Assembly: GCA_000163695.1 (NCBI GenBank)
Contig: GG774889.1
Span: 998,515-1,062,514 of the forward strand
Reading direction: 5' to 3'
Length of the DNA: 64,000 bases
Source: Bacteroidetes oral taxon 274 str. F0058
Lineage (GTDB): Bacteria > Bacteroidota > Bacteroidia > Bacteroidales > Paludibacteraceae
Position 1 is the stretch's first letter. Every line of letters starts with the position of its first letter. Both the position numbers and the translations under genes were made by a program. The notes under the pieces are model-generated. The model saw only the letters and a program-made list of their open reading frames with translations, ran no database searches and had not been told where the DNA came from. Of this stretch, positions 9,572 through 18,421 are shown in pieces.

Positions 9572-9925
9572 TTAATAATGAAGGCTGTTCGACGGTGCTT
9601 GTGGGAATATTACCTTCGGAGCGAGCTTAGTAGCTTCTGTGTGTTCTATCCACGTATATGCCATTATTATGACTATATCGCCTTTGTGAATGAGGTGAGC
9701 CGCAGCTCCGTTGAGGCATATTACTCCCGAGTTGCGTTCGCCGCGTATGACGTATGTCTCGAGCCTTGCCCCGTTGGTAACGTCTACGACGCTTACTTTC
9801 TCGTACTCGTAGATGTCGGCGGCTTCCATTAGAGCTTCGTCTATGGTGATACTGCCTATGTAGTCGAGGTTTGCCTCCGTTACTGTGGCTCTGTGTATTT
9901 TCGATTTAAGAACGTTTATCTGCAT
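9572..9925 (-). CDS. panD: Aspartate 1-decarboxylase
   Basis: PanD makes beta-alanine from aspartate for pantothenate and coenzyme A. The proenzyme of 117 residues is the usual length. Self-cleavage should occur at the Gly-Ser of DYIGSITID (about residues 22-30), generating the pyruvoyl serine. The N-terminal MQINVLKSKIHRATVTEANL and the RGERNSGVICLNGAAAHL block are highly characteristic. An uninterrupted run of about 11 T (plus-strand view) lies in the 53-base gap between it and pdxA, which lies upstream on the same strand and is likely cotranscribed. Confidence 0.96.
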   Translation of the reverse strand: MQINVLKSKIHRATVTEANLDYIGSITIDEALMEAADIYEYEKVSVVDVTNGARLETYVIRGERNSGVICLNGAAAHLIHKGDIVIIMAYTWIEHTEATKLAPKVIFPQAPSNSLHY

Positions 9926-9978
9926 TGGTTGATTCGACTTCGATTTTTTTTTTTTGAGGTTATTGTAAGAAAAAAGTG

Positions 9979-11040
9979 TTATTCCGATACTTCGCGTCGC
10001 TCTACTCTCTCTTCGACTATCAGAGGGTTAGCTGTAATCTCTCTGTGTAGGCGGCGGTTGTTTACGATGTCTATTGCCAGATATATGGCTCGTAGCAGTG
10101 AGTTGCAGCTGGCGGCGTTTTTACCTGCCAGGTCGTATGCCGTGCCGTGAGCGGGCGATGTGCGTACGAAATCCAAGCCTGCCGTGAAGTTGACCCCACT
10201 GTCCTGAAACAGAGCCTTAAACGGAGCCAGACCTTGGTCGTGATACATAGCGAGTATGGCGTCGTATTTGGCAAATGAGCCCGAGCCCCAGAAACCGTCG
10301 GCAGAGAGTGGTCCCGTACAGACGATACCTTGCGAGTTTGCCTCGTTGATGGCGGGTTTTATTATGCGGTCTTCTTCGTCGCCAAGCAGCCCGTTGTCCG
10401 ACGAGTGGGGGTTGAGACCCAATACGGCTATCCGCGGGCAGGTGATACAGAAGTCTTTTATCAACGACTCGTGCAGCATTTTAAGCTTCGATAATATCAG
10501 TTCCTTGGATATGGTGCTGCTAACCTTGCTTATGGGTGTATTATTGGTGGTCAGAGCCACTCGCACGTTGTCGCTGGTGAGCATCATTATCGACCGTTGG
10601 TTGGCTATCTTTTCCAAATACTCGGTATGTCCCGGGAAATTGAATTTGTCGGACTGTATCGTGCTTTTGTTGATAGGAGCCGTTACCAGAGCGTCTATCT
10701 TGTTGCCCGTAAGGTCTTCCGTGGCGGCATTTAGGGCATTCAGAGCCAGAGCTCCGGCGTCGGTGCTCTGTTTGCCTGTCTCCAACTTTACGTCCTCGCC
10801 ACAGCAGTTGATGATGTATGCTTTGCCTCCGTGAGCTTCCTCTGGCGACGAGATGGTAGATACATTGACGTTGCCGAGGTCGAACATCTTCCTGTATGCT
10901 CCGAGCACTTTGGGTGAGCCGTATATTATCGGCGTACACAGTTCCAACAACTGCGGATTGCTGAGTGCTTTCAGTATTATCTCGTAGCTTATGCCGTTGA
11001 TGTCGCCGTGAGTTATGCCTATTTTGAGTCTTTTGTTCAT
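9979..11040 (-). CDS. pdxA: 4-hydroxythreonine-4-phosphate dehydrogenase
   Basis: PdxA oxidises 4-phosphohydroxy-threonine in the DXP-dependent pathway to pyridoxal phosphate. The 353-residue protein starts with ITHGDINGISYEIILKAL and carries metal-ligand histidines in NFPGHTEYLEK and AMYHDQGLAPFKAL. The C-terminal VRTSPAHGTAYDLAGK signature is complete. A TATCTTTG box lies 40 bases upstream of the ATG, and the 105-bp hairpin repeat abuts that box. This enzyme supplies PLP, the cofactor of Kbl in the same window. Confidence 0.96.
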   Translation of the reverse strand: MNKRLKIGITHGDINGISYEIILKALSNPQLLELCTPIIYGSPKVLGAYRKMFDLGNVNVSTISSPEEAHGGKAYIINCCGEDVKLETGKQSTDAGALALNALNAATEDLTGNKIDALVTAPINKSTIQSDKFNFPGHTEYLEKIANQRSIMMLTSDNVRVALTTNNTPISKVSSTISKELILSKLKMLHESLIKDFCITCPRIAVLGLNPHSSDNGLLGDEEDRIIKPAINEANSQGIVCTGPLSADGFWGSGSFAKYDAILAMYHDQGLAPFKALFQDSGVNFTAGLDFVRTSPAHGTAYDLAGKNAASCNSLLRAIYLAIDIVNNRRLHREITANPLIVEERVERREVSE

Positions 11041-11081
11041 TGCTTTTTTGTTTTAAAAATGATATGAGTTTTTGGAGACTG

Positions 11082-11089
11082 CAAAGATA
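11082..11089 (-). promoter_or_regulatory. -7 promoter box of pdxA
   Basis: TATCTTTG on the minus strand matches TAnnTTTG. It lies about 40 bases upstream of the pdxA start and exactly 2 bases after the end of the 105-bp hairpin repeat. AATTCGTAATT occupies 11096-11106, 6 bases before the box. Confidence 0.7.
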
Positions 11090-11091
11090 CA

Positions 11092-11196
11092 AAACAATTA
11101 CGAATTTTGCGATTAAGTGAGAGCAAAAGCAAACTTGTTTGAGTTTTGCCGAACGTGAGCAAAATGTTTTACGAAGTAAAAGAATTACGAATTGGG
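11092..11196 (-). repeat. 105-bp hairpin-rich intergenic repeat, copy 1
   Basis: Read on the minus strand this is the same 105-base sequence as 24237-24341 on the plus strand, with two substitutions and no gaps. It holds four short inverted repeats in a row: TTTTAC/GTAAAA, TTTTGC/GCAAAA, CAAAC/GTTTG and TTTTGC/GCAAAA. It ends with AATTCGTAATT plus GTTT. A heptamer tract (AACACCT/AACACCC/AATACCT units) precedes it at about 11197-11225. The copy lies directly upstream of the pdxA promoter box. Confidence 0.9.
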
Positions 11197-11233
11197 GTTT
11201 AGGTATTGGGTGTTAGGTGTTGGGGGATAATTG

Positions 11234-11265
11234 CGTTTAATTGTTGAAACGTTTAATTGTTGAAA
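11234..11265 (+). repeat. Two exact 16-bp direct repeats
   Basis: Two tandem copies of CGTTTAATTGTTGAAA. An 18-base stretch spanning the junction (TTGAAACGTTTAATTGTT) recurs at 61749-61766 after the ileS fragment, so this is another dispersed intergenic module. Confidence 0.8.
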
Positions 11266-11320
11266 TGAGTAAAGTTGTTCATTAATCATTGTTTGGAGCA
11301 AGGTTGGCAGTCGTTTGTGA

Positions 11321-12226
11321 TTACCATTCGCGATATTCTTCCGTTACGTCCATATTATCATCTAAGATAATGCCCGTCTTGCGAACAAGGAGATTAATCC
11401 ACTCGCCGAGTTCGTCGCGTTCCAGTGTCTCTATAAGCCCGTATTTATCGTTTATTTTGTTGATAGTCCTTACAAGTTTGCCGACCGAATTATAAACAGT
11501 CGCAGCATTCTTCTTTTGTACTGAGTCGCAGAGGGTTTGCACGTAATCGGTAAGGGTAGTTTCTACGACAGCAATACTCTCTTCCGAGAACATATCGTCT
11601 CCCTCTGCCATACGTTTGCGCCATTGCGGTATGGGCATTTCGGACGCAAATGCCTGTATCTCGGGAATACGATTTGGGTCTATGTTCTTATTTTGCGTTT
11701 TGAGAAAGGTTTTTAGGCGAATACGCTCTTTTTCGTACAGCTCCAATTTGAATAATCTTAGCCAAATAAGTTTACCCTCAGTATCCAATGCTGCTATCAA
11801 GCGAAACTCATCAAATACGGCATCGTAGGCAGTACCATAACTCGTTGCCAATTTACCACCGAGTTTTTTCCCTGTTTTCTGTTCGATAGTCTTTTTGTCA
11901 TCACCGATTGCCAAACCAAAGGGCAAAGTGAAAGAGGGGAGTCTGCCCGTTGTTTTTACCTCTGTATCAACGGTTATTTCGTGCAAAATCAGTTGGTCTC
12001 TATCCCTGTGGTAATTGCCGATAGGTTCGCCATAGGTTTTTGAATACCTAATGTAGCCCGTAAATACGGCGTGAATCCCCATAGCTTTATTATTTGCCTT
12101 TACGCAAAATAAATTGCCATAGGCGTCATAGTTGGGTGTTGGATTTTGCGGCAAACCGTATTTGCTTAAAAAATCTTTTACCTCCTCTGAATGTATAGGT
12201 CGTCCTAATAGATCTTGAAATTCCAT
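11321..12226 (-). CDS. Soluble protein of unknown function, possible immunity-type protein
   Basis: I do not recognise a named family. The 301-residue protein has no signal peptide or membrane segment. It reads as a mixed alpha/beta N-terminal half and a helical C-terminal half (about residues 210-290), and ends DDNMDVTEEYREW. In my memory such acidic D-x-TE-xW-x-W endings occur in immunity-like proteins of polymorphic toxin systems. It lies upstream (in coordinates) of the heparinase-like gene and the immunity-like gene run. Base composition is similar to its neighbours. Confidence 0.75.
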   Translation of the reverse strand: MEFQDLLGRPIHSEEVKDFLSKYGLPQNPTPNYDAYGNLFCVKANNKAMGIHAVFTGYIRYSKTYGEPIGNYHRDRDQLILHEITVDTEVKTTGRLPSFTLPFGLAIGDDKKTIEQKTGKKLGGKLATSYGTAYDAVFDEFRLIAALDTEGKLIWLRLFKLELYEKERIRLKTFLKTQNKNIDPNRIPEIQAFASEMPIPQWRKRMAEGDDMFSEESIAVVETTLTDYVQTLCDSVQKKNAATVYNSVGKLVRTINKINDKYGLIETLERDELGEWINLLVRKTGIILDDNMDVTEEYREW

Positions 12227-12319
12227 ATTCTTTTCCCTTTTAATTAATTATCCTTCCGGTATGTAGCAAATTTTCTAAGTAAAAAAGGCAGTGAGACGCA
12301 AATTACAATGACTTTGTTT

Positions 12320-14434
12320 TTATTGAATTCGACAACCGTATGATTTTGTTTTATCGAAAGTTAAAGTGCGGTGTTTGCCCAGATAAGTAAATTTTATACC
12401 TATTTGTGTTGCAGTCTCAAAAGTCTCGGTATCGGGCAAATGGGAAAGATTCTTGTCGCCTACTTGAATAACGTGCATAAACAGGTCTTTGTCAGAGGCT
12501 GTCTTGGGGCTCACTTCTATACGCCAATGTCCCAACTGTGGGTGATTGGCGGGTGGGAGGTTCATATTATATCCGTAATCTTGTGGAGTGAGTTTGGGCA
12601 GAGGCCAGTTGCGTCCGTCAGACCAGAAATCCTTCCCGCTTCCGCCTATTTTAGTAAGTGTAGCGTTGGCAGGGAATAAAGTACGACAAATCATCTTGCC
12701 TCCGTCGGAGGTTTCCGAGAACTCTCTGTTACCTTTCATCACAGGTTCGTTGATGGTGTGTATCAGCCACGTTTTGGGATAATTCTTGTCGGTTGCCGTT
12801 ACCCTGTCGAACACCACAAAAAGGTCGGGGTAGAAATATATAAACTCACGTACGACCAACGAGGCTTTTTGGCTGTTGTAGCTTTTGGTAGCGTCGGAGG
12901 CGAGATATACATAATCGTCAGTGATACGCTTCTCTTTCAGCACAGAGCCTAATACGCTGTTTTGTCCGCCGTCGTTGGGGATAGGCTCGAACTTGTTTTC
13001 GGTAGAAGCCCCTCCGCCCCAGTACTCGGGCATCTTTTCGTTGGGCATTCTGATTGTTACGCAGTTATGAGCTACCGTACGGGCGTAGTAATGCGACAGA
13101 TGCCAGCCGGGTTCGGGGCGGGTGCCTGTATCTAACGTACGGTAACCTTTTTTGTAGATAGTGAAATGGTTGTTGTCGAAGTGTTTGTGGTAAGAGGTTT
13201 TGCCTCCGCTCACAAAAAGAGCATAAGTGTCGTTTTCGCCTGTTCCCGAACGCATAATGACTTCTCCCGTCCCTTCGAAGTACACGGCTCCTTTACCCGA
13301 AGGTGTCGCTGTCTGAGTCCCTTGAGGGTATTTTTGTAAAAACGGCATAAAGGGTAGTCGTTCCGTATAGTTTTTCTTATTGAATAAGCCTAACAGACGT
13401 TGTATATTGGCAGAACTTCCATAAATAGTAGCTATCTCTCTGAGGTGATAATTGATATCTCTTTCGGGGAGCAAGCAATCGTAATGATAACTGTCGCCCA
13501 TGCCAAATTCACGATTGCCCGATAAGCGGTTCCAATCGATAAAATCCAAGTATCCGAGTACGTAGTCCAACTTCTGAGATATGTCTGTGCCTGTTGCCGA
13601 CCGGTGGCTTCTGATAAAGTTGAAATCTGCGATAGGGCAGGCTCCCAGCGAGTACCCTACACAACCTGTTAATCCTCCTCCGTTTTTACCGATTATTTCG
13701 CTGCGGAATTGTGCCATTTTCATATTCAATTGTAATCCTTTTTGGAACATTTCCTCGCATCGTGCATCGTCGATGCCGTCGTTGTAAAAAGTGATAGCAA
13801 TATACCACGGCAGGGCATCTGTCCCATAGAACCCCGTATCGTATCCGCCCGTATTCTCACGGATACGCTTGGGGCGTAAGCCGTCGCCGTGCCAAGCAAT
13901 ATCCATCATTACCCGATAGAGAGGTTTGCCTATTTTTTCGCGTTCGTCTTTTGTCAGGTCGTCGTAAATCCAATCGTAGGCACATAGAGTATTGATTTGT
14001 GGGAACACATACCAGTCGGCATTCAGATTATGGTCTATACGAAGTCGGTAGTACTCGGTGATTTTTTGCAAGAACTTTTTGGTGTAATCCAGATATTTTT
14101 TTTCGCCGGTTATGAGATATAACATAGCCACCTGCGAGACTCGGGATATTATCCACCCGTTTTCGGTACCGTTCACCGCCGTAGGATTTGGGAAAGAGAT
14201 TGGCTCGTTTAAGAGCTTGTCTATGCTTTCCTTGGTTTGTAGGTAGATGTCGTGAGCCGAAGTTTGTGCCGTACTTTTTATATTCGGTATATCTTCTTTG
14301 GTGACGAAAAGCCGCGGATGTCCTGCACGTACAGAGCCCTTGTAGTCGGGGGCTATGTGGCGACGGCACGAAACTGTCGTTATCGCTATCGATAAAACAG
14401 CTATTGAAACGACAATAAATAATGCTTTTTTCAT
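12320..14434 (-). CDS. Heparinase II/III-like polysaccharide lyase lipoprotein
   Basis: This is a probable exported lyase or related enzyme acting on uronic-acid polysaccharides. I start it at the ATG at 14434 because this gives a lipoprotein signal (MKKALFIVVS...TTVSC); the frame extends 18 codons further with no signal-like sequence. An alpha/alpha toroid region spans about residues 30-360 (including YDTGFYGTDALPWYIAITFY and GMGDSYHYDCLLPERD). It is followed by the heparinase II/III-type beta-sandwich with SGGKTSYHKHFDNNHFTIYKKG and HNCVTI, the usual His and Tyr sites. Length of about 704 residues fits PL families of this fold. A lone lyase without SusC/SusD partners; substrate unknown. Confidence 0.85.
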   Translation of the reverse strand: MKKALFIVVSIAVLSIAITTVSCRRHIAPDYKGSVRAGHPRLFVTKEDIPNIKSTAQTSAHDIYLQTKESIDKLLNEPISFPNPTAVNGTENGWIISRVSQVAMLYLITGEKKYLDYTKKFLQKITEYYRLRIDHNLNADWYVFPQINTLCAYDWIYDDLTKDEREKIGKPLYRVMMDIAWHGDGLRPKRIRENTGGYDTGFYGTDALPWYIAITFYNDGIDDARCEEMFQKGLQLNMKMAQFRSEIIGKNGGGLTGCVGYSLGACPIADFNFIRSHRSATGTDISQKLDYVLGYLDFIDWNRLSGNREFGMGDSYHYDCLLPERDINYHLREIATIYGSSANIQRLLGLFNKKNYTERLPFMPFLQKYPQGTQTATPSGKGAVYFEGTGEVIMRSGTGENDTYALFVSGGKTSYHKHFDNNHFTIYKKGYRTLDTGTRPEPGWHLSHYYARTVAHNCVTIRMPNEKMPEYWGGGASTENKFEPIPNDGGQNSVLGSVLKEKRITDDYVYLASDATKSYNSQKASLVVREFIYFYPDLFVVFDRVTATDKNYPKTWLIHTINEPVMKGNREFSETSDGGKMICRTLFPANATLTKIGGSGKDFWSDGRNWPLPKLTPQDYGYNMNLPPANHPQLGHWRIEVSPKTASDKDLFMHVIQVGDKNLSHLPDTETFETATQIGIKFTYLGKHRTLTFDKTKSYGCRIQ

Positions 14435-14469
14435 ACACAAATTCAATATTTTAGTTTTTCTATTCCGTA

Positions 14470-14477
14470 CAAAGGTA
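14470..14477 (-). promoter_or_regulatory. -7 promoter box of the heparinase-like gene
   Basis: TACCTTTG on the minus strand, 36 bases upstream of the ATG at 14434. This supports the shorter start: the longer frame would begin at 14488, upstream of the box. Confidence 0.65.
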
Positions 14478-14556
14478 CAATTTTTCAATCAGTTCGGAGT
14501 CCTTTTCTAATATTTTTTTACTACGAGATTGTGTTTTTTGCCTAATCATTCTACTC

Positions 14557-15270
14557 TTAGCTGTCTTCGTCGTCATAAGAGCTATAACCCCATCGTACTC
14601 CCAAACCTTCTAAATCGGATATGAGTCTGTCGAATAGCTCTCTGTGAGCGGTTCCTACAAACAAAGCCGTGGCTTGTGGCTCACCTTCCGTTGCTACCGA
14701 GAGGGACAGCACTACCCGAAACGCCTTATCTGCAAAGAAGCGTTGCCCCTCGAACCCCATCTCTGTAAGCGGGACTAAATGCTCTTCTATATAAGCGACT
14801 GCTTCCTTGGGTATGGCATATTCATCGCCTTGCGGGCTTCCCATAGTATTGGCATTGTATGGCAAACCTCCCAAAACGCCGTTGTAGATGGCTATATATA
14901 GCCAAAAGTCGGAAAGTGTACGGGTCTCCAAGTACCAGTCGGGGGCGGTATCGGTGCCGTAGTCGCCCCAAACGGGAGGGTTGGGATTGTCTAAATCTCC
15001 CTTGCGAATAGCCCACGTAACCACGTCTTGATTTTCCTGACAGAAGCAAAGGTACTCTCCTTTGTAATAGAGCTGCCCTGGCGGAAGCAGATGGTTGTAA
15101 GACTGATTGACGGTTTCGTCGGCACCTATTTCCAAATAGTACTTGCGGAAGGTTTCGGGTAGGGTAGTCTTCAAGCGTTTTTCGGCTTGTAGGAGGCTTT
15201 CTTCTGGGAAACCTTTACACGCTTCGAGGCGTATTTGATATAGTTCTCTGATGTTTCTAAAGGTATTCAT
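14557..15270 (-). CDS. SUKH (SMI1/KNR4) superfamily protein, probable toxin-immunity protein
   Basis: The 237-residue cytoplasmic protein has the SMI1/KNR4 hallmark near residues 25-50: LLQAEKRLKTTLPETFRKYY, then EIGADE. This is followed by the ligand-groove region with PPGQLYYKGEYLCFCQENQDV and DAPDW-like strands, and a C-terminal acidic tail. SUKH proteins are best known as immunity proteins that bind and neutralise nuclease and other toxins delivered by neighbouring bacteria. It is the last gene (in transcription order) of a minus-strand run of small proteins of similar character. No toxin gene is near. Confidence 0.82.
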   Translation of the reverse strand: MNTFRNIRELYQIRLEACKGFPEESLLQAEKRLKTTLPETFRKYYLEIGADETVNQSYNHLLPPGQLYYKGEYLCFCQENQDVVTWAIRKGDLDNPNPPVWGDYGTDTAPDWYLETRTLSDFWLYIAIYNGVLGGLPYNANTMGSPQGDEYAIPKEAVAYIEEHLVPLTEMGFEGQRFFADKAFRVVLSLSVATEGEPQATALFVGTAHRELFDRLISDLEGLGVRWGYSSYDDEDS

Positions 15271-15350
15271 AATAAGTCTGTTCAGTGCTTTTTATCTGTA
15301 ATAATACAACCAAATTTCATTATATCCATGTTGACTTTTTATCATTTAAG

Positions 15351-16040
15351 CTAACATCGGCAAGGAATGCTTCCCCCTGTTTTAGTTTCCTCGTTTGTAT
15401 TCATTATTGCCTCAAAAAAATCCTCTTTCTTTTTATATATACATTTAATTTCGTAAGGGTCATGAGTCATTTTGTACACAGAACCGTTTTGGTCGATAGA
15501 TATGTAATCACCATTGTTTAAATCTTTAATTACATAAAAAATCCCTTCCGGTATGTCAATCTTGAAAGATGAATTTAACGATAGGAGAGGAATAATTTTT
15601 TCGTCTATATTCCCAATAATTTTATCGAGTTCTTCTTTGTCTTGGTTGTTGAAGTTTTGTTCTTTTATTTTGCTAACGTCTATTTTATTTAAGTCTAAGT
15701 CGGACACTGTCGCCGTCAATTTGTATCCTGCAAGCATTCCTTGCATTACGTCAAGCTCTATGGGTTCTTGTTTATTCTTTGTCTTGTTCCATATAAATAT
15801 GTCTTTTATAATGAAGAATTGAGGTAACTTACGGTTAATGTATTTGCTCTCTAATTTTGCATTTAAGATAAGTGTATAAGTACCTTTACTTTCAAACTCA
15901 TTATCTTTTTTGTCTAAGATGAAGTCCTTAGATATTTGGCTTACAAGATACGGATATTTATCAATAAGCCTCGAGGCTATACTCTTTAAAAAAGTATAAT
16001 CTTCTTTTCTAATATTTTTTCTCTTTAAGATGTTTGACAT
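15351..16040 (-). CDS. Hypothetical soluble protein with a SUKH-like C-terminus
   Basis: 229 residues, Lys/Asn-rich, no signal peptide. The C-terminal part (about residues 165-215) reads GIFYVIKDLNNGDYISIDQ and then VYKMTHDPYE, resembling the terminal strands of SMI1/KNR4 proteins, where a YI-ID-NG-VY...HD pattern is common. The N-terminal half is not recognised. Its AT-rich codon use differs slightly from the housekeeping genes, as expected for an accessory gene. Assignment to an immunity role rests on that pattern and on the neighbours. Confidence 0.7.
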   Translation of the reverse strand: MSNILKRKNIRKEDYTFLKSIASRLIDKYPYLVSQISKDFILDKKDNEFESKGTYTLILNAKLESKYINRKLPQFFIIKDIFIWNKTKNKQEPIELDVMQGMLAGYKLTATVSDLDLNKIDVSKIKEQNFNNQDKEELDKIIGNIDEKIIPLLSLNSSFKIDIPEGIFYVIKDLNNGDYISIDQNGSVYKMTHDPYEIKCIYKKKEDFFEAIMNTNEETKTGGSIPCRC

Positions 16041-16080
16041 AATACTTTTTTAATTGAATTTTTTCTCCTGCACTATCGAT

Positions 16081-16178
16081 CGTAATTCGTAAAACATTTT
16101 TCCTGCTCGGCATCGGGCAACCACAATGGGTCGCTCCTACATACCCAAAACCCAAAACCTAACACCTAATCCACAACA
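16081..16178. repeat. Intergenic repeat mosaic with REP-like hairpin and heptamers
   Basis: The 155-base gap between two minus-strand genes holds three pieces. CGTAATTCGTAAAACATTTT resembles part of the 105-bp core. An 8-bp imperfect hairpin with one mismatch lies at 16115-16136 (GGGCAACC...GGTCGCTC). In-register heptamers (TACCCAA, AACCCAA, AACCTAA, CACCTAA) lie at about 16143-16170. The same kinds of module occur upstream of rlmN, uvrD, pdxA and prfC. Confidence 0.7.
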
Positions 16179-16195
16179 CTTCATCTTCCGAATAT

Positions 16196-16972
16196 TTATA
16201 AAACCTTATATGTGTCCATTACTTCGATTTTGTTCTGCGAGAAGAAGGTTTTCAGCAGCAGATAGTCGTCGAATCCGAGCTTGATATGCAATACCAAACT
16301 CGGATTTTGGATAGCAAGTATATCCATACGGGGAAAAAATTCGTTGCTTTTTATTCCAATTCTCTTAAAAAAATATACCGAATCTATTCGGCTGAGCGGA
16401 ATGGTATGGGTAAGAGCTCCTCTATAGAAGATGTAAAGCGTCTTGTCTCGTATCTCTAAAGAATAGAAAGTGCCTTTGTAACTCTTTATCGCACAGTTTG
16501 CCAAAAAAAACATAACGGCTACTGTAGCAATAAAGCCTAATGAATTATAAAGATAGTCGGTTATTGCCCCATCGTCTTTTGCTCCCCAATCATATACTAT
16601 ACACCACAAAATAATGATACAGAAAGTCGTTGTCATTGCCAACACCACACACAGACATACTCTATCGTTGAGGGCTTTTACCTTAATAACGTCGGGGAAC
16701 TTGCCTCGTGCGTATTGGTCATACCTCCTCCGTCTCCGAAGTACCCAGAAGTGTAGGAGAACGTACATCAACAGAGATAACAGAAAACCAATGATTGCGT
16801 AGCCTAAGTCTTCTAAGTAGTACTTCATCGCCATAGGGTCTAAGACGAATACGACAATAGGGGCTGTCAGGAAAATCATCGGTACTATTAGTAATATTAT
16901 GCGCCCCACTTTCAATAGCCGTTCTCCGAAAAGCTGTTCGGTTTGGAGGTCTTTTTTATTGCGTTTGTTCAT
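16196..16972 (-). CDS. Membrane protein with a C-terminal PH-like domain, possible immunity-type protein
   Basis: 258 residues. There are four hydrophobic segments: about 23-48, 55-76, 107-128 and 143-162. Between the second and third is a strongly basic loop (RRRRRYDQYARGKF). After residue 165 a cytoplasmic beta-rich domain (FYSLEIRDKTLYIFYRG, then IPLSRIDSVYF) looks like the bacterial PH-like domain found in many small membrane proteins. Function unknown. Its place inside the run of immunity-like genes suggests protection against a membrane-acting effector, which is inference. Confidence 0.72.
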   Translation of the reverse strand: MNKRNKKDLQTEQLFGERLLKVGRIILLIVPMIFLTAPIVVFVLDPMAMKYYLEDLGYAIIGFLLSLLMYVLLHFWVLRRRRRYDQYARGKFPDVIKVKALNDRVCLCVVLAMTTTFCIIILWCIVYDWGAKDDGAITDYLYNSLGFIATVAVMFFLANCAIKSYKGTFYSLEIRDKTLYIFYRGALTHTIPLSRIDSVYFFKRIGIKSNEFFPRMDILAIQNPSLVLHIKLGFDDYLLLKTFFSQNKIEVMDTYKVL

Positions 16973-17081
16973 TGTCGATTTTCCATTTTTTCCGAAGTAT
17001 TAGTTTTAAGTTGCTCATATTCTCTCCTTCTTTTGCCCCATTTGTCTCTCTGTGTAACTATTTATAATGCAAAATATACGA

Positions 17082-17441
17082 TTACTGCTCGATACTCAGT
17101 AGGTCGCCGAATATCTTTCGGGAATATTCCGTAAAGCGTTTTGTCATTTTTACCTCTTCCGTATCGACGGTGATGATGCTGTCTCGAATTTCAAAAACGA
17201 TATTGCCCTCCGTAATCTTTACCGATTTGCATTCGTTGTAGCAAATATCCCCGTTACATTCCGCAAATAATCCGTTTATATCCTCGTCGGGGTTATCGTC
17301 TTTGTCCAAAGAAATCGGACGCTGGAAAAGAATGTAGTTTCTGTAATCGTATACGTCGTCGGCAAGCCCTATCATATAGTAATTATCTTTAGTGCTTTTG
17401 TATGCCGAGATAGCTTTTGCCTTAAAATTCAACTTAAACAT
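17082..17441 (-). CDS. Small soluble protein resembling Imm10-type immunity proteins
   Basis: 119 residues. The pattern NYYMIGLADDVYDYRNYILFQRPI near residues 20-45, followed by an acidic segment and ECNGDICYNECKSVKI, resembles the Imm10 family as I remember it (short proteins with an IGLADD...YLLLQR core). The C-terminal helix carries TKRFTEYSRKIFG. No signal peptide. It lies between the PH-like membrane protein and the Imm26-like gene on the same strand. The family call is by eye only. Confidence 0.68.
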   Translation of the reverse strand: MFKLNFKAKAISAYKSTKDNYYMIGLADDVYDYRNYILFQRPISLDKDDNPDEDINGLFAECNGDICYNECKSVKITEGNIVFEIRDSIITVDTEEVKMTKRFTEYSRKIFGDLLSIEQ

Positions 17442-17553
17442 CGACAGTACTCCTTATTTTGTGTATCATCTTTTTTTATATCTAAATTCAATGTCGTGAA
17501 TTTCTCTGTTTGTTCATTATTTAGTATTTTAATTATCTTGAATTATTCTGTTA

Positions 17554-18372
17554 TCACATCTCCTCGGTGTCCTCTATCACTGTCTCGACCAATTCGGATA
17601 CTTCTTTTATTTTGCCGCCGAAGTATTTTTTGTCTTGTACTATCTCCTTATAAATATCGTCCAAGTTGTGTGCGGGCGCCAGCAACCATAAAAGATATGG
17701 TCTAAACCGAACGGAACCAAGCTTTTTGATAGAGGGCAGTATTGCCCCCAAATCTTTATGATTAAACCAGCAGTCGGTTCTTAATGCGAAATCTTGATTA
17801 TGCTTCCCACAGGCAATCTTACTCTCCAGAAAATCGTTCATAGTAGGATACTTCTCGCTTAAATATCTTGTACAGGCGATATGATATTCTACCTTTCTCG
17901 GCGAACTGTCCACTGCCGAAATAAAACAAATCCCATACCCTTCTTTCATCGCAACGGCTAATACATCGCCTTTTTGGAAATGCGGCTCTTTCGGTTTTTT
18001 TATCGTCGGTTTGCGAAGCGGCTTCGGATTATCCGACGAGAGTTGTGATTTTAATTTCTCGAGAGCCTTCTGCCTTTGTCGTCGGGCTTGGATATGAATC
18101 TCGTCCCACAATGCACTGGCTCCGCCTTCTATTATTTTCAATGCTTTCCGGCGGACTTCATCTTCCTTGTACCCGATTTTCCAGAGCGAGTAGGCGAATG
18201 CCGTCCAGTATATTTCCGTAAATAATTCGTCAATACAGAAATTGTCTTCCTCATTCAACCAATCTTGTCTGATTTTTTCAATATCTTCACCGTCTTTGTA
18301 GCGCTCGGTAATATCATTATAAATATCATAACCGCTATCGCTATCGATAATCTTTACTCCGTCTATTGCCAT
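17554..18372 (-). CDS. Imm26-like soluble protein, probable immunity protein
   Basis: 272 residues. The N-terminal third (to about residue 100) is acidic and helical. The central segment FQKGDVLAVAMKEGYGICFISAV (about 130-153) starts a beta-rich domain similar to Imm26-type proteins, which open with a K-x-GDV strand and a G-x-x-F/Y motif. A FRPYLLWLLAPAHN stretch follows near the C-terminus. The first codons of this gene and the end of the ankyrin gene 48 bases upstream are duplicated at 19503-19725. That shows that this gene pair was once present in more copies. Confidence 0.7.
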   Translation of the reverse strand: MAIDGVKIIDSDSGYDIYNDITERYKDGEDIEKIRQDWLNEEDNFCIDELFTEIYWTAFAYSLWKIGYKEDEVRRKALKIIEGGASALWDEIHIQARRQRQKALEKLKSQLSSDNPKPLRKPTIKKPKEPHFQKGDVLAVAMKEGYGICFISAVDSSPRKVEYHIACTRYLSEKYPTMNDFLESKIACGKHNQDFALRTDCWFNHKDLGAILPSIKKLGSVRFRPYLLWLLAPAHNLDDIYKEIVQDKKYFGGKIKEVSELVETVIEDTEEM

Positions 18373-18421
18373 TGTGTGTCTCCGTTTTTTAAGTTGTTAG
18401 TATTTTCTCTCTCTTTTAGGC